Program-made: the position numbers and the translations under genes
The notes under the pieces: generated by a model
Databases searched by the model: none
Told to the model about the DNA's origin: nothing
The model's input: the letters and a program-made list of their open reading frames with translations, nothing else
Source of the DNA: Rudaeicoccus suwonensis
GTDB taxonomy: Bacteria; Actinomycetota; Actinomycetes; Actinomycetales; Dermatophilaceae
Length of the DNA stretch: 64,000 nucleotides
Reading direction: 5' to 3'
Assembly: GCF_007829035.1 (NCBI RefSeq)
Contig: NZ_VIVQ01000003.1
Span: forward strand, 124,001 to 188,000
In this document: piece by piece, positions 16,558 through 25,594 of the stretch
Layout: each line of letters begins with the position of its first letter
Numbering within the stretch: position 1 is the first letter of the stretch

Positions 16558-17580
16558 GTGCCAAGCAGATCTATGCGGAAAAACACCACTGTTGATGAGC
16601 TGGATGCCGGAATCATGCACGGCCTCCAAGTGGCACCCAGGGCTCCCTTCGCGGTGCTCGGTGAGGTCCTTGGAGTGTCCGAGCAGACAGTAGCCCGTCG
16701 GTACCGGCGATTGCGCAGCGAGGGGATCCTGCGAGTCATCGGGCTGCTGAACCCAGCGCAGATCGGCCTCACCCACTGGGGGCTACGGCTCAGGTGCCAG
16801 CCGAACGCCGCCGCCGAGATCGCCCAGGCTCTCGCCAGACGGGACGACATCGGTTGGGTGGCACTGCTGTCGGGTGGTTCGGAGATCGCCGCGTCGGTGC
16901 GCGCACGGACCGCAGCCGACCGTGACCGACTACTGATGGAGTTGCTGCCGCGTACCGCTCAGGTGCTGTCCATCGACGCCTTCGCCTATCTGCACATCTT
17001 CCGCGGTTCGTCGACGCGGGATTGGCGGGTCGGCTCGACGCTGCTGAACAAGGAGCAGGAACTCCTGCTGCAGGGTGGTCAGATCACCGTCGACGGACAT
17101 GAGGAGATGCTGCGCGCCGACGACGAACCATTGCTGCGACAGGTCTTCCGCGACGGCCGTGCCACCTTCGCGACCCTTGCCGCTGCGACCGGCTGGAGCG
17201 AGTCGCGGGCAGCGCGTCGGTTCCAGCAACTCGTCTCGTCCGGGGTCGTCTATTTCGACGTCGACTTCTCGATGGCCGCCTTCGGGCTGACTTTGCAGGC
17301 GTACCTGCAACTCATCGTCGAGCCGTCCCGTCTCAGCGAGGTCGGCGAACGTCTCGCCGGCCACGACCGGGTGATGTTCGCGGCGGCGACGACCGGATCG
17401 ACAGGTATGGCGGCCAGCGTCGCCTGCGGGGGCACCGAGGAACTGTTCCGCTTCGTGTCCGACGACATCGGCCAGATGCCTGGAGTCAGCCAGGTGCAGA
17501 TCTCGCCGATCACCCGCACCGTCAAGCAGGCGGGCAGTCTGCTGGACGGAGACCGGCTGGCCACGCCCGTTCCGTTCTGA
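16558..17580 (+). CDS. Lrp/AsnC family regulator with two tandem modules
   Basis: 340 residues, twice the normal Lrp length. Two copies of an AsnC-type helix-turn-helix are seen: residues 12-60 (LGEVLGVSEQTVARRYRRL, then SEGILRVIG) and about 185-235 (LAAATGWSESRAARRFQQL, then SSGVVYFDV). Each is followed by a RAM-like ligand-binding region. The start is GTG. Such double-Lrp proteins are typical of actinobacteria. The divergent DHA2 exporter is the probable target; the effector is unknown. A single polypeptide with two DNA-binding units would contact DNA like a preformed dimer. Confidence 0.85.
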   Translation: MPSRSMRKNTTVDELDAGIMHGLQVAPRAPFAVLGEVLGVSEQTVARRYRRLRSEGILRVIGLLNPAQIGLTHWGLRLRCQPNAAAEIAQALARRDDIGWVALLSGGSEIAASVRARTAADRDRLLMELLPRTAQVLSIDAFAYLHIFRGSSTRDWRVGSTLLNKEQELLLQGGQITVDGHEEMLRADDEPLLRQVFRDGRATFATLAAATGWSESRAARRFQQLVSSGVVYFDVDFSMAAFGLTLQAYLQLIVEPSRLSEVGERLAGHDRVMFAAATTGSTGMAASVACGGTEELFRFVSDDIGQMPGVSQVQISPITRTVKQAGSLLDGDRLATPVPF

Positions 17581-17708
17581 GGCGGGTGCGAAACACACAG
17601 GAATCTGGACAGTCGCCAGGCGTCCCAAACCGCGAATTCCGTTGGAAGATCATGGTTCCCGAGAGTTGCGGCATATGTGAACGGTCGCATCGGACCGGCA
17701 CCGATCGG

Positions 17709-18791
17709 ATGACAACGGACGAAAGACCACACCCCATGCGCGAAGCCATCCTCACTTCTCCCTCGAAACAGCAGCCAGCTGCTCGCTCGACAGCCCGACA
17801 CCTGGCAGGAGCCGGGGCAGCCTTCGGTGCCATCGCCATGACCGTGGCGTGCATGGCACCTGCCGCTTCGGCCGCGACACCGCCGCCCACCGGCCCTGCG
17901 GGGTACGCCACCGGCTGCCCGGTCGTGGGCGGCGGTCAGGGCACGGCCAGCGCAATCAGGATCATCCAGGGCAAACTCAACAAACTCGACCTGGCCGGCC
18001 TCACCGTCGACGGCGTCAACGGGCCCGCGACCACTGCAGCGATCAAGACCTTCCAGCGCTCGCAGTTCATCACCGCCGACGGCGTCGTCGGCACCGACAC
18101 CTGGCTCAAGCTGGGTGGCTGCAACAGCACGGTGACACCGACATACACCGGGTGGGTCGCGATGGGCGGCGGATCCATGCAGGACCAGGCGAACATCTAT
18201 CAGTCGCCATCGTTCAGCGCGAAGGTCCTGGGCCACTACGGTGCGTACGCGAAGGTCACCGGCACGCTGACCGGCGAGTGGGTTCGCACCAGCGCCGGGT
18301 ATGTCGACGTCGGCACGCTGGAGAACACCACCTCGGCGCCGGCGTCGCGCAACGGCAAGCTCGCGACGACCTCGATGTGCGCAGTGCCGCTCGCCTGGAA
18401 CGCGCAGCACTCGTTCTCCGGCGGGGTGCTGACCTACACCAAGACCACGCAGCGCTATCTGAACTGCATCGCCCTGTGGCATCTGGCCGATCTGCAGAAC
18501 GCCTTCAAGGCGCACTTCGGAAAGTTCGCGACGATCGATCTGACCTACCGCTCGTACGCCGAATAGCAGTACTGGTACAAGACTCTCGGCCCCACCGTGG
18601 CGGCCTACCCCGGCACGAGCGCGCACGGAGTCGGCCTTGCACTGGACTTCGAGCAGGACGCCACGGTCGGTCCGTTCGACTGGGGTCAGCCGGGCAGTGT
18701 GTGGTTGACCCAGAACTCCTCGAAGTACGGCTTCTACAACCCGTTCAGCTACGGCACCACAGATGAGTCGTACCACTTCCAGTTCGAGTGA
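17709..18791 (+). pseudogene. Peptidoglycan-binding/VanY-type D-alanyl-D-alanine carboxypeptidase with in-frame TAG stop
   Basis: One reading frame carries a signal peptide (hydrophobic stretch ending AASA), a peptidoglycan-binding domain (DGVNGPATTAAIKTFQ), a second beta-rich SH3-like region and a VanY-type peptidase domain. A TAG codon at 18564-18566 splits the last domain right after RSYAE. The same frame continues to 18791 with intact zinc-site features: PGTSAHGVGLALDF (H and D ligands) and a terminal YHFQF. A Gln codon (CAG) changed to TAG is the simplest cause. The truncated product would lack the metal site. The start may be ATG 17709 or ATG 17736. Read-through or a sequencing error cannot be excluded. 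Confidence 0.8.
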
Positions 18792-18836
18792 ACTTCAACA
18801 ACCGCCTCGCCCTGGGTGCCGCCGCCACCAGCGCAC

Positions 18837-18875
18837 GTATGACGCATGCACCGCCTCAGGCGGGCACCGTCATAC
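18837..18875. terminator. Bidirectional terminator made of an inverted GTATGNCG pair
   Basis: GTATGACG at 18837 and CGTCATAC ending at 18875 form a perfect outer stem, with GCxxxCCGCCT/AGGCGGGC-like pairing inside. It lies between the VanY-like gene (plus strand, ends 18791) and the VIT-family gene (minus strand, stop at 18870), and overlaps the latter's stop codon. It is an example of the dispersed octamer used as terminator arms. Confidence 0.6.
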
Positions 18876-19589
18876 GGCGCGGCCGATGAGGTGGCCGATG
18901 CCATAGGTGACACCCATGGCGAGCAGCCCGCCGGCGACATTGCGGGCGACTGCCAGCCCGACTCGGGCACCGCCGAGGCGGGCACTGATCAGGCCGGTGA
19001 CGATGAGACCGATCACGACGGTGACCACAGTGGTGGCCACCCGCCACGACGGCCCCGGCAGCAGGATCGCCAGCAGCGGCAGTGCGGCGCCCACGGTGAA
19101 GGCGACCATCGAGGCGAAAGCCGCCTGCCAGGGGTTGGTCAGGTCGTCCGGGTCGATGCCGAGTTCGGCCTCGGCATGCGCACGCAGGGCGTCGTGGTTG
19201 GTCAGCTCGCGGGCGACATCTTCGGCCAGCGCGCGCGAAAGGCCTTTGCGTTCATACAGATCAGTGAGTTCCTCGAGTTCTTCCTCGGGCATCTCGGCGA
19301 GCTCGCGACGCTCCTTGCGCAGCACCGCGCGCTCGCTGTCGCGCTGGGTGCTGACCGAGACGTATTCGCCGGTGGCCATCGACAACGCACCTGCGACGAG
19401 ACCCGCGGCTCCCGCGATGGCGATCGAATGACGGCTGGTGGTTGCGCCCGCGACGCCCATCACGATGCCGGCCACCGAGACGATGCCGTCGTTGGCCCCG
19501 AGCACACCGGCGCGCAGCCAGTTGAGGCGGTTGCCGAGATCGGGATGTGGCTCGTCGTGCAGTGTTTCGGGGCGTTCGGTGTCGGTCAC
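18870..19589 (-). CDS. VIT1/CCC1-family iron/manganese transporter
   Basis: 239 residues with the family opening GNRLNWLRAGVLGANDGIVS and motif SMATGEYVSVSTQRD near residue 75. A cytoplasmic acidic helical stretch rich in Glu (ERRELAEMPEEELEEL) corresponds to the metal-binding loop of plant VIT proteins. Three hydrophobic helices follow at the C-terminus. It should move Fe(II) or Mn(II) out of the cytoplasm. The GTG start overlaps the stop of the upstream pterin dehydratase gene, so the pair is co-transcribed. The gene ends inside an inverted GTATGNCG pair. Confidence 0.9.
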   Translation of the reverse strand: MTDTERPETLHDEPHPDLGNRLNWLRAGVLGANDGIVSVAGIVMGVAGATTSRHSIAIAGAAGLVAGALSMATGEYVSVSTQRDSERAVLRKERRELAEMPEEELEELTDLYERKGLSRALAEDVARELTNHDALRAHAEAELGIDPDDLTNPWQAAFASMVAFTVGAALPLLAILLPGPSWRVATTVVTVVIGLIVTGLISARLGGARVGLAVARNVAGGLLAMGVTYGIGHLIGRAV

Positions 19590-19894
19590 TGCGGCTGCCT
19601 CCGGTTGATCTCGTCAGCGCACTCGTCGATGCGGTGCGCCAACTCGATGTCGAACTGGGTGACACCCCCGGCGGAATGAGTGCTCAGCGTCCACGTCGTG
19701 GTCACCCAACTGAGGGCGATGTCGGGGTGATGGTCCATCTGCTCGGCCTCCACTGCCACCAGGTCGATCAGACGCACCGCCGCGCTGAAGCTGGCCGCGT
19801 CATACGTTGCGGTGAGGGCTGTGCCGGCGCGGCGCCACGATGGCAGATCACGCAATTGACGCGTGATCTCGTCGTCGGTGAGCAGTCGGGGCAT
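19586..19894 (-). CDS. Pterin-4a-carbinolamine dehydratase
   Basis: 102 residues from ATG 19894; an in-frame ATG at 19918 gives eight more. The family signature is EAEQMDHHPDIALSW near residue 60, in which the His-His-Pro motif forms the active site, followed by LSTHSAGGVTQFD. The enzyme dehydrates 4a-hydroxytetrahydropterin formed by aromatic amino acid hydroxylases. No such hydroxylase is present in the window, as is often the case with these orphan dehydratases. It overlaps the start of the VIT-type transporter. Confidence 0.9.
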   Translation of the reverse strand: MPRLLTDDEITRQLRDLPSWRRAGTALTATYDAASFSAAVRLIDLVAVEAEQMDHHPDIALSWVTTTWTLSTHSAGGVTQFDIELAHRIDECADEINRRQPQ

Positions 19895-19979
19895 GGCCAC
19901 GACACTGCCGCGCGACATTGCAGTTGTCCACGTAGGAAAGGCTGACCGTAGGCCGAATCCGGTGTCGTAGCCTGCGCAC

Positions 19980-20411
19980 ATGACGCATCGTCCGATCGTC
20001 GCTGCCGCTCTCGTCGACGACCTCGCCCGTCCGCGCACAGTGCTCGCCGCCATGCGGTTGCATCCCGCCCACCTGGCCGGTCGATGGGAGTTGCCGGGCG
20101 GCAAGGTCGAGGCCGGCGAGAGCGAGTCGGCGGCGTTGCAGCGGGAACTGGCTGAGGAAATCGGCGTGCAGGTCGAGATCGGCGATGGGCTGCCCGGGCC
20201 GCTGACGCCATTGGCGGACTCCGGCTCGCGCCCGTGGCCGCTCGACGGCGGACTGGTGATGTGCGTGTGGCTCGCCCGGATCACCGCGGGCGAGGTGACG
20301 TGCCACGTCCACGGCGCTGCCCGCTGGCTGACGGCTGCCGAGTTGTATGACGTCGACTGGGTCGCCGCCGACCTGCCGATCGTGCGGGCGATAGCGTCGC
20401 TGCTGGACTGA
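19980..20411 (+). CDS. NUDIX hydrolase, MutT-like nucleotide pyrophosphohydrolase
   Basis: 143 residues. The Nudix box starts GGKVEAGES near residue 40 and ends RELAEEIGV, with every consensus residue present. RWELPGGK directly before it is the form common in MutT-type sanitation enzymes that remove oxidised (deoxy)nucleoside triphosphates. The divergent dehydratase gene lies 60-85 bases upstream. The exact nucleotide substrate cannot be read from the sequence. Confidence 0.9.
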   Translation: MTHRPIVAAALVDDLARPRTVLAAMRLHPAHLAGRWELPGGKVEAGESESAALQRELAEEIGVQVEIGDGLPGPLTPLADSGSRPWPLDGGLVMCVWLARITAGEVTCHVHGAARWLTAAELYDVDWVAADLPIVRAIASLLD

Positions 20412-20507
20412 ATGCGCGAGCGTCGCGCGCAAGGCGCGTCGCGTCTGCACGGCGACATCGCTCAATCGCACTCGTTTCTCTGGAAATTCGCTGCGTGAGG
20501 ACGTGGG

Positions 20508-21664
20508 TTGATGGCTGGATCTCTTGACGGTGTGTTGGTCGCTGACTTCAGCCGGGTCCTGGCCGGCCCCACTGCCACGATGATGCTCGCCGACCTCGGT
20601 GCGACGGTGGTCAAGGTCGAACGACCCGGTGTCGGCGACGACACCCGCCACTGGGGCCCACCATGGACACCGCACTCCTCGGCCTACTTCGAGTGCGTCA
20701 ACCGCAACAAGCGCAGCGTCTGCCTCGACCTCAAGGACGCCGGCGATGTGCGGCGGGCCCGTGAACTCGCTTGTCGCGCAGACATTCTCGTCGAGAATTT
20801 TCGCGCCGGCACGATGGACGGCCTCGGTCTGGGCTACGCCGACCTGCGCGAGGCGAACCCGGGGCTGATCTATTGCTCGGTGACCGGCTGGGCAGCGGAG
20901 GGGGAGCTGGACTGCCCGGTTACGACTTCCTGGTGCAGGCCGTCGGAGGCTTGATGAGTGTCACCGGATCACCGGAATCAGGCCCGACAAAAGCGGGTGT
21001 CGCGCTGGTCGACATTCTCACCGGCAAGGATGCCGCGATCGGGATTCTCGCCGCGCTGCACGAGCGTGCTGCTTCCGGTCGTGGCCAGTACGTCGAGGTC
21101 GCGCTGTTGACCAGCCTGCTGGCGGCGTTGTCGAACCAGGCGGCGTCATACCTGACGACGGGGGTCAGCCCCGGGCTCATGGGCAACAGCCATCCGTCGA
21201 TCACGCCCTACGAGACCTTGCGGTGCCGCGACGGAGAGCTTGCCGTGGCATGCGGCAATGACGGCCAATTCGCCCGGATGGCAACAGTTCTCGGTGTCGA
21301 GGGGTTGGCGCATGATGAACGCTTCGAGACGAACCCGCAACGGGTGGTGCACCGCGACGAGCTGGTGGTGCGACTCGAGGCAGCCTTGGTGACCGATGAT
21401 GTCGGCGCGTGGGTGCAGCGGCTCACGGACGCCGGAGTGCCGGCAGGTCGGGTCGGTGACATCGGATCGGCCGTCGACCTGGCGCAGTCGCTGGGTCTGC
21501 AGCCGACGGTGAGTTTCGCGTCGGATCATCCGGCGCAGGTGCGCTCGCCGATCTCGCTCAGCGCCGCTCCGGCGGCAAACCCTGCGCCACCACCGGACCT
21601 CGGCCAACACACCGAGCAGATTGTGCACTGGCTGGACGGCCCGCGCGGTTCATTGCCGGCATGA
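20508..21664 (+). pseudogene. CaiB/BaiF-type CoA-transferase, split by a frameshift
   Basis: The N-terminal half (from 20508) has the class III CoA-transferase signature: LDGVLVADFSRVLAGPT, the VKVERPGVGDDTR segment, and RNKRSVCLDLK. Near 20900-20912 the protein homology leaves this frame (which would end at 20954) and continues in another as LPGYDFLVQAVGGLMSVTG through to 21664. A one-base loss or two-base gain explains the shift. A run of five G at 20900-20904 is the likely site. As written the gene gives a truncated enzyme without its C-terminal domain. The family moves CoA between carboxylic acids. The overall length when joined is normal, so a recent mutation or a sequencing error is likely. 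Confidence 0.85.
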
Positions 21665-21688
21665 GGGGCGCGGGCTCCATCGGTCGGG

Positions 21689-22162
21689 TCACCGGCGCAC
21701 CGGCGGCTTTCGCAGGACGCGTGGCAGGTATGCCGCTCCGGTGTCGTCGTCGGCCGCGACATCCTGTGGGTTAGAGATGGCGCAGCGTTGCAGGGACAGG
21801 CACCCGCAGCCGATGCACGATTCGAGGCCGTCGCGCAGCTTCTCCAGCGCGAGGATCTGCTCGTCCAGTCGCCCTCGCCAGTGTTTGGTGATGCGCTGCC
21901 AGTCGGCCTTGGTCGGCGTGCGCGAATCGGGCAGCTGATCCAGCTCGCGACGGATCTCGTCCAGCGTCAGCCCGACGTTGGAGGCGGCGCGGATGAACGC
22001 CAGCCGGCGCAGCACGCTGCGCTCGAAGCGGCGTTGGCCGCCCGAGTTGCGTTCGGCGCGGATCAGCCCTTCGGCCTCGTAGAACCGCAGCGCCGACGCC
22101 GCGAAGCCGCTGCGTTCGGCCACGGCTCCGACGGTCATCAGTTCGTGTTTGTCCACGGTCAC
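21689..22162 (-). CDS. soxR: Redox-sensitive MerR-family regulator SoxR
   Basis: 157 residues from GTG 22162; GTG 22156 or a later ATG are alternatives, since the N-terminus is not fixed by a clear ribosome site. MerR-type helix-turn-helix AVAERSGFAASALRFYEAEGL, wing near SGGQRRFERS, dimerisation helix, then the [2Fe-2S] ligands in CIGCGCLSLQRC (C-x2-C-x-C-x5-C), all four present. SoxR is activated by oxidation of the cluster by redox-cycling compounds. In actinobacteria it usually controls efflux or detoxification genes. Its target here is not evident; typA is divergent. Confidence 0.92.
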   Translation of the reverse strand: MTVDKHELMTVGAVAERSGFAASALRFYEAEGLIRAERNSGGQRRFERSVLRRLAFIRAASNVGLTLDEIRRELDQLPDSRTPTKADWQRITKHWRGRLDEQILALEKLRDGLESCIGCGCLSLQRCAISNPQDVAADDDTGAAYLPRVLRKPPVRR

Positions 22163-22278
22163 ATCCTGCGTCACGAAGGCAACTGCCGCACCGGTCCGCG
22201 ACGCCGGGGCTGCAGACCCGGACGAGCGCGAGGCGGGTGTGGTCTGAAGTGCCTCAAATGCCTGAGACACTAGGAACT

Positions 22279-24183
22279 ATGCCCATCGAGACCCGTAGTG
22301 ACGTGCGGAACGTCGCAATCGTTGCCCACGTCGACCACGGCAAGACCACTCTTGTCGACAAAATGCTCTGGCAGACCGGTGCTTTCAGCGACCGGCAGAC
22401 CGTCGAGACCACCGGCGAACGCGTCATGGACTCCGGTGACCTGGAGCGCGAGAAGGGCATCACCATTCTCGCGAAGAACACCGCGATCTCGTATGACGGG
22501 CCTGCGGCCGATGGCACCCCCGTCACGATCAACATCATCGACACCCCCGGTCACGCCGACTTCGGTGGTGAGGTCGAGCGTGGCCTGTCCATGGTCGACG
22601 GTGTCGTGCTGCTCGTCGATGCCAGCGAAGGTCCGCTGCCGCAGACGCGTTTCGTGCTGCGCAAGGCGCTGACCGCGAAGATGCCGGTCATTCTGTGCAT
22701 CAACAAGGTCGACCGCCCCGACTCTCGCATCGAGGAGGTCGAGGAGGAGACCTACGAGCTGTTCATGGATCTGCTCGAGGACGCCGACGCCGACTCCGAT
22801 CAGCTCGACTTCCCGGTGGTCTACGCCTCCGCCAAGGCCGGCATCGCGTCCTCGGAGCGTCCCGCCAACGGGGCTCTGCCCGACGGCGCCGACCTGGAGC
22901 CACTGTTCCGCACGATCCTGGAGACGATTCCTGCACCGACCTTCGACCCGGAGGCCCCGCTGCAGGCACACGTCACCAACCTGGACTCCAGCAACTTCCT
23001 GGGCCGACTGGCGCTGCTGCGCGTGCACAACGGCGAGATCCGCAAGAACCAGCAGGTCACCTGGTGCCGCCACGACGGCTCGCAGCAGAAGGTCAAGATC
23101 ACCGAACTGCTGATGACCCAGGGTCTGGAGCGCCAGCCCGCCGAGAGCGCCGGCCCGGGCGACATCATCGCCGTCGCGGGCATCCCCGACATCACGATCG
23201 GCGAGACGCTCGCCGATGCTGAAAACCCGATCCCGCTGCCACTGATCACCGTCGACGAGCCGGCGATCTCGATGACGATCGGCACCAACACCTCGCCGCT
23301 GGTCGGCAAGGTGCGCGGTTCCAAGGTGACGGCCCGCATGGTCAAGGACCGCCTCGACCGGGAGCTCATCGGCAACGTCTCGCTGCGGATCCTGCCGACC
23401 GAGCGCCCTGACGCGTGGGAGGTGCAGGGCCGAGGCGAACTCGCGCTCGCCATCCTCGTCGAACAGATGCGACGTGAGGGTTACGAGCTGACCGTCGGCA
23501 AGCCTCAGGTGGTCACCAAGGAGATCGACGGCAAGCTCAACGAGCCGGTCGAGCACCTCACCATCGACACACCCGAGGAGTACCTCGGCGCGATCACCCA
23601 GATCCTCGCGGCGCGCAAGGGTCGGATGGAGCAGATGACCAACCATGGAACCGGTTGGGTGCGAATGGAATTCGTGGTTCCCTCGCGTGGCCTCATCGGC
23701 TTCCGCACCGAGTTCCTCACCGAGACCCGTGGCACCGGCATCGCCCACCACGTGTTCTCCGGTTACGAGCCCTGGTTCGGCCAGATCATCACGCGACTGT
23801 CCGGCTCGCTGGTGTCCGACCGCGCGGGTGCCGTGACGGCATACGCGATGGTCAACCTGCAGGAGCGCGGCACGTTGTTCGTCGACCCGACGACCGAGGT
23901 CTACGAGGGCATGATCGTCGGCGAGAACTCCCGCGCCGACGACATGGACGTCAACATCACCAAGGAGAAGAAGCTCACGAACGTTCGCGCCTCCAGCGCG
24001 GACAACTTCGAGAAGATCTTCCCGCCGCGCAAGCTGTCGCTCGAGCAGAGCCTGGAGTTCTGCCGTGAGGACGAGTGCGTCGAGGTGACGCCCGAGACGG
24101 TGCGGATCCGAAAGGTGGTGCTCGACGCCGGCGAGCGGGCGCGCACCGCTGCCCGTGCGCGGTCTGCGGCGAAGTCGGAGTAA
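22279..24183 (+). CDS. typA: Translational GTPase TypA/BipA
   Basis: 634 residues, a full-length TypA. GTPase motifs: [15 protein letters not shown] (G1), the switch [15 protein letters not shown] (G3) and NKVDRPD (G4). Next come EF-G-like domains and the TypA C-terminal domain ([14 protein letters not shown] near 590). The ATG at 22279 was chosen because TAGGA lies just upstream; the longer frame from 22237 has no ribosome site. It acts on ribosomes during stress and low temperature. The gene illustrates the dispersed motif: nearly all its Tyr codons are TAC, but TAT is used in the copy at 22491. Confidence 0.96.
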   Translation: MPIETRSDVRNVAIVAHVDHGKTTLVDKMLWQTGAFSDRQTVETTGERVMDSGDLEREKGITILAKNTAISYDGPAADGTPVTINIIDTPGHADFGGEVERGLSMVDGVVLLVDASEGPLPQTRFVLRKALTAKMPVILCINKVDRPDSRIEEVEEETYELFMDLLEDADADSDQLDFPVVYASAKAGIASSERPANGALPDGADLEPLFRTILETIPAPTFDPEAPLQAHVTNLDSSNFLGRLALLRVHNGEIRKNQQVTWCRHDGSQQKVKITELLMTQGLERQPAESAGPGDIIAVAGIPDITIGETLADAENPIPLPLITVDEPAISMTIGTNTSPLVGKVRGSKVTARMVKDRLDRELIGNVSLRILPTERPDAWEVQGRGELALAILVEQMRREGYELTVGKPQVVTKEIDGKLNEPVEHLTIDTPEEYLGAITQILAARKGRMEQMTNHGTGWVRMEFVVPSRGLIGFRTEFLTETRGTGIAHHVFSGYEPWFGQIITRLSGSLVSDRAGAVTAYAMVNLQERGTLFVDPTTEVYEGMIVGENSRADDMDVNITKEKKLTNVRASSADNFEKIFPPRKLSLEQSLEFCREDECVEVTPETVRIRKVVLDAGERARTAARARSAAKSE

Positions 24184-24192
24184 GCACTCGGT

Positions 24193-25074
24193 ATGACCCG
24201 TCTGCTGTTCGTGCACGCCCACCCCGACGACGAGTCGCTGTGGACCGGGCTGGCGATCGCACACCACGTCACGCTCGGTGACGAGGTGCATGTGCTGACC
24301 GCGACGCTCGGAGAGGAAGGCGAGGTCATCCCACCGGAGCTCCGCCACCTCGAACTACCGGCAGGGCAGCCGCGGAGGGTCGACACCCCTGACCCGCTCG
24401 CCGACGTCAGGGCAGATGAGTTGCGTTGTGCGACAACACAACTCGGTGTGACCAGTGCGGTCGTCCTGGAGCGCGGCGGCTCGTCGTACCGCGACTCAGG
24501 TATGGCGGGGACGCCTTCGTCGGCGCACCCTCGCGCGCTGACCGGCGCCGACGTCGATGAGGTCGCGGCAGCGATCGCGGTGCACATCGCAGCGGTCCGC
24601 GCCGAGGTCGTCGTGACCTACGACCGCACGGGTGGCTACGGGCATCCTGACCACATTCGGGTGCACGAGGCGACGCTGCGCGCGGTCGCGACGACCATGC
24701 CCGAACCTGAGCTGTATGCCGTCGTCACGCCGCGCAGTTGGGCCGAGGAGGACCGCGCCTGGTTGCAGGCGCACGTCAGCCGCGCGGGCATCATCGTCCC
24801 GACTGCGCAGGATCCGCACCTGCCCAGTGTGATCGATGATGCTGTCGTGACGCACACGGTGATCGACGACGACGCGATCGGCATACAGGCCGCAGCACTG
24901 CGCTGTCACCGCACGCAGGTCACGGTCTACGACGGCTATTTCGCGTTGTCCAATGACGTCGCCGTGCGCTTGGCGCCGCGTGAGGCATTCGTGCGGCTGG
25001 ATCCGCGGACCGGCGACATCTTCACCGGGGCGGGCGGCGCCACCGGCCTGCGGCATACCGGACTCGCGTCATGA
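24193..25074 (+). CDS. mshB: GlcNAc-Ins deacetylase, mycothiol biosynthesis
   Basis: 293 residues, the usual length of MshB. The zinc site is seen in HAHPDDE (residues 8-14: His10 and Asp13) and GGYGHPDHIRVHE near 155. LGEEGEVIPPEL and the RADELRCATTQLG segment are typical. The enzyme removes the acetyl group of GlcNAc-Ins, the second step of mycothiol synthesis, which places the organism among mycothiol-producing actinobacteria. It follows typA by nine bases, and its stop overlaps the ATG of the flavin reductase gene. Confidence 0.93.
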   Translation: MTRLLFVHAHPDDESLWTGLAIAHHVTLGDEVHVLTATLGEEGEVIPPELRHLELPAGQPRRVDTPDPLADVRADELRCATTQLGVTSAVVLERGGSSYRDSGMAGTPSSAHPRALTGADVDEVAAAIAVHIAAVRAEVVVTYDRTGGYGHPDHIRVHEATLRAVATTMPEPELYAVVTPRSWAEEDRAWLQAHVSRAGIIVPTAQDPHLPSVIDDAVVTHTVIDDDAIGIQAAALRCHRTQVTVYDGYFALSNDVAVRLAPREAFVRLDPRTGDIFTGAGGATGLRHTGLAS

Positions 25075-25577
25075 CGGTGGACCCCACGCCCGAGGTCGAC
25101 TCCGACGAATACCGGCAGATGATGGGCCGGCTGGTGACCGGTGTGTCCGTGGTGACGACTCGCGTCGGCGAGGTCGATCACGCCATGACGGTCAACGCCC
25201 TGATGTCGGTGTCGCTGGAGCCGGTCCTGATGGCGGTGAGCATCGAGCGCGAGGCACGTTTTCACGACGCGGTCGTCGCGGCCGGGGTGTGGGGGATGAG
25301 CATCCTGCCCGACACGGCACGCGGCGCGGCAGCCTGGCTGGCGACGCGCGGCCGGCCGCTGCACGGACAACTGGCGCGCATCCCGCACCACGACGGGCCG
25401 CTCACCGGAATGCCGCTGATCGACGGTGCCCTCGGCACCGCTGAATGCCGCACTGTGAACACAGTCCCCGCGGGTGACCACACTTTGCTCATCGGGCACG
25501 TACTCTCAGTGGCAATATCGGAGCATCCGGGGTCGGCCCTGGTGTATTACCGCGGTGATTTCGGAGTTCAGCGTTGA
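25071..25577 (+). CDS. Flavin reductase family protein
   Basis: 168 residues. Typical features of the flavin-reductase-like FMN-binding fold: MGRLVTGVSVVTTR near residue 20, AMTVNALMSVSLEPVLMAVSI near 40, and a C-terminal LLIGHVLS with LVYYRGDFG. ATGA overlap with mshB shows co-translation. Members supply reduced flavin to a monooxygenase or act alone. No monooxygenase is nearby, so the partner is unknown. Confidence 0.88.
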   Translation: MTVDPTPEVDSDEYRQMMGRLVTGVSVVTTRVGEVDHAMTVNALMSVSLEPVLMAVSIEREARFHDAVVAAGVWGMSILPDTARGAAAWLATRGRPLHGQLARIPHHDGPLTGMPLIDGALGTAECRTVNTVPAGDHTLLIGHVLSVAISEHPGSALVYYRGDFGVQR

Positions 25578-25594
25578 CCGAGGAGTTGGATCGC

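Noticed and set aside
18564-18566. TAG as pyrrolysine or other recoding
   Set aside because: No pyl genes or recoding element is seen; one CAG to TAG change is simpler.
22230-22275. SoxR box between soxR and typA
   Set aside because: CCTCAAATGCCTGAG has partial symmetry only and does not match the known CCTCAAG-type 18-bp palindrome well enough.
22270-24348. A 692-codon open frame antisense to typA
   Set aside because: It is a mirror of high-GC codon structure in typA and has no independent features.
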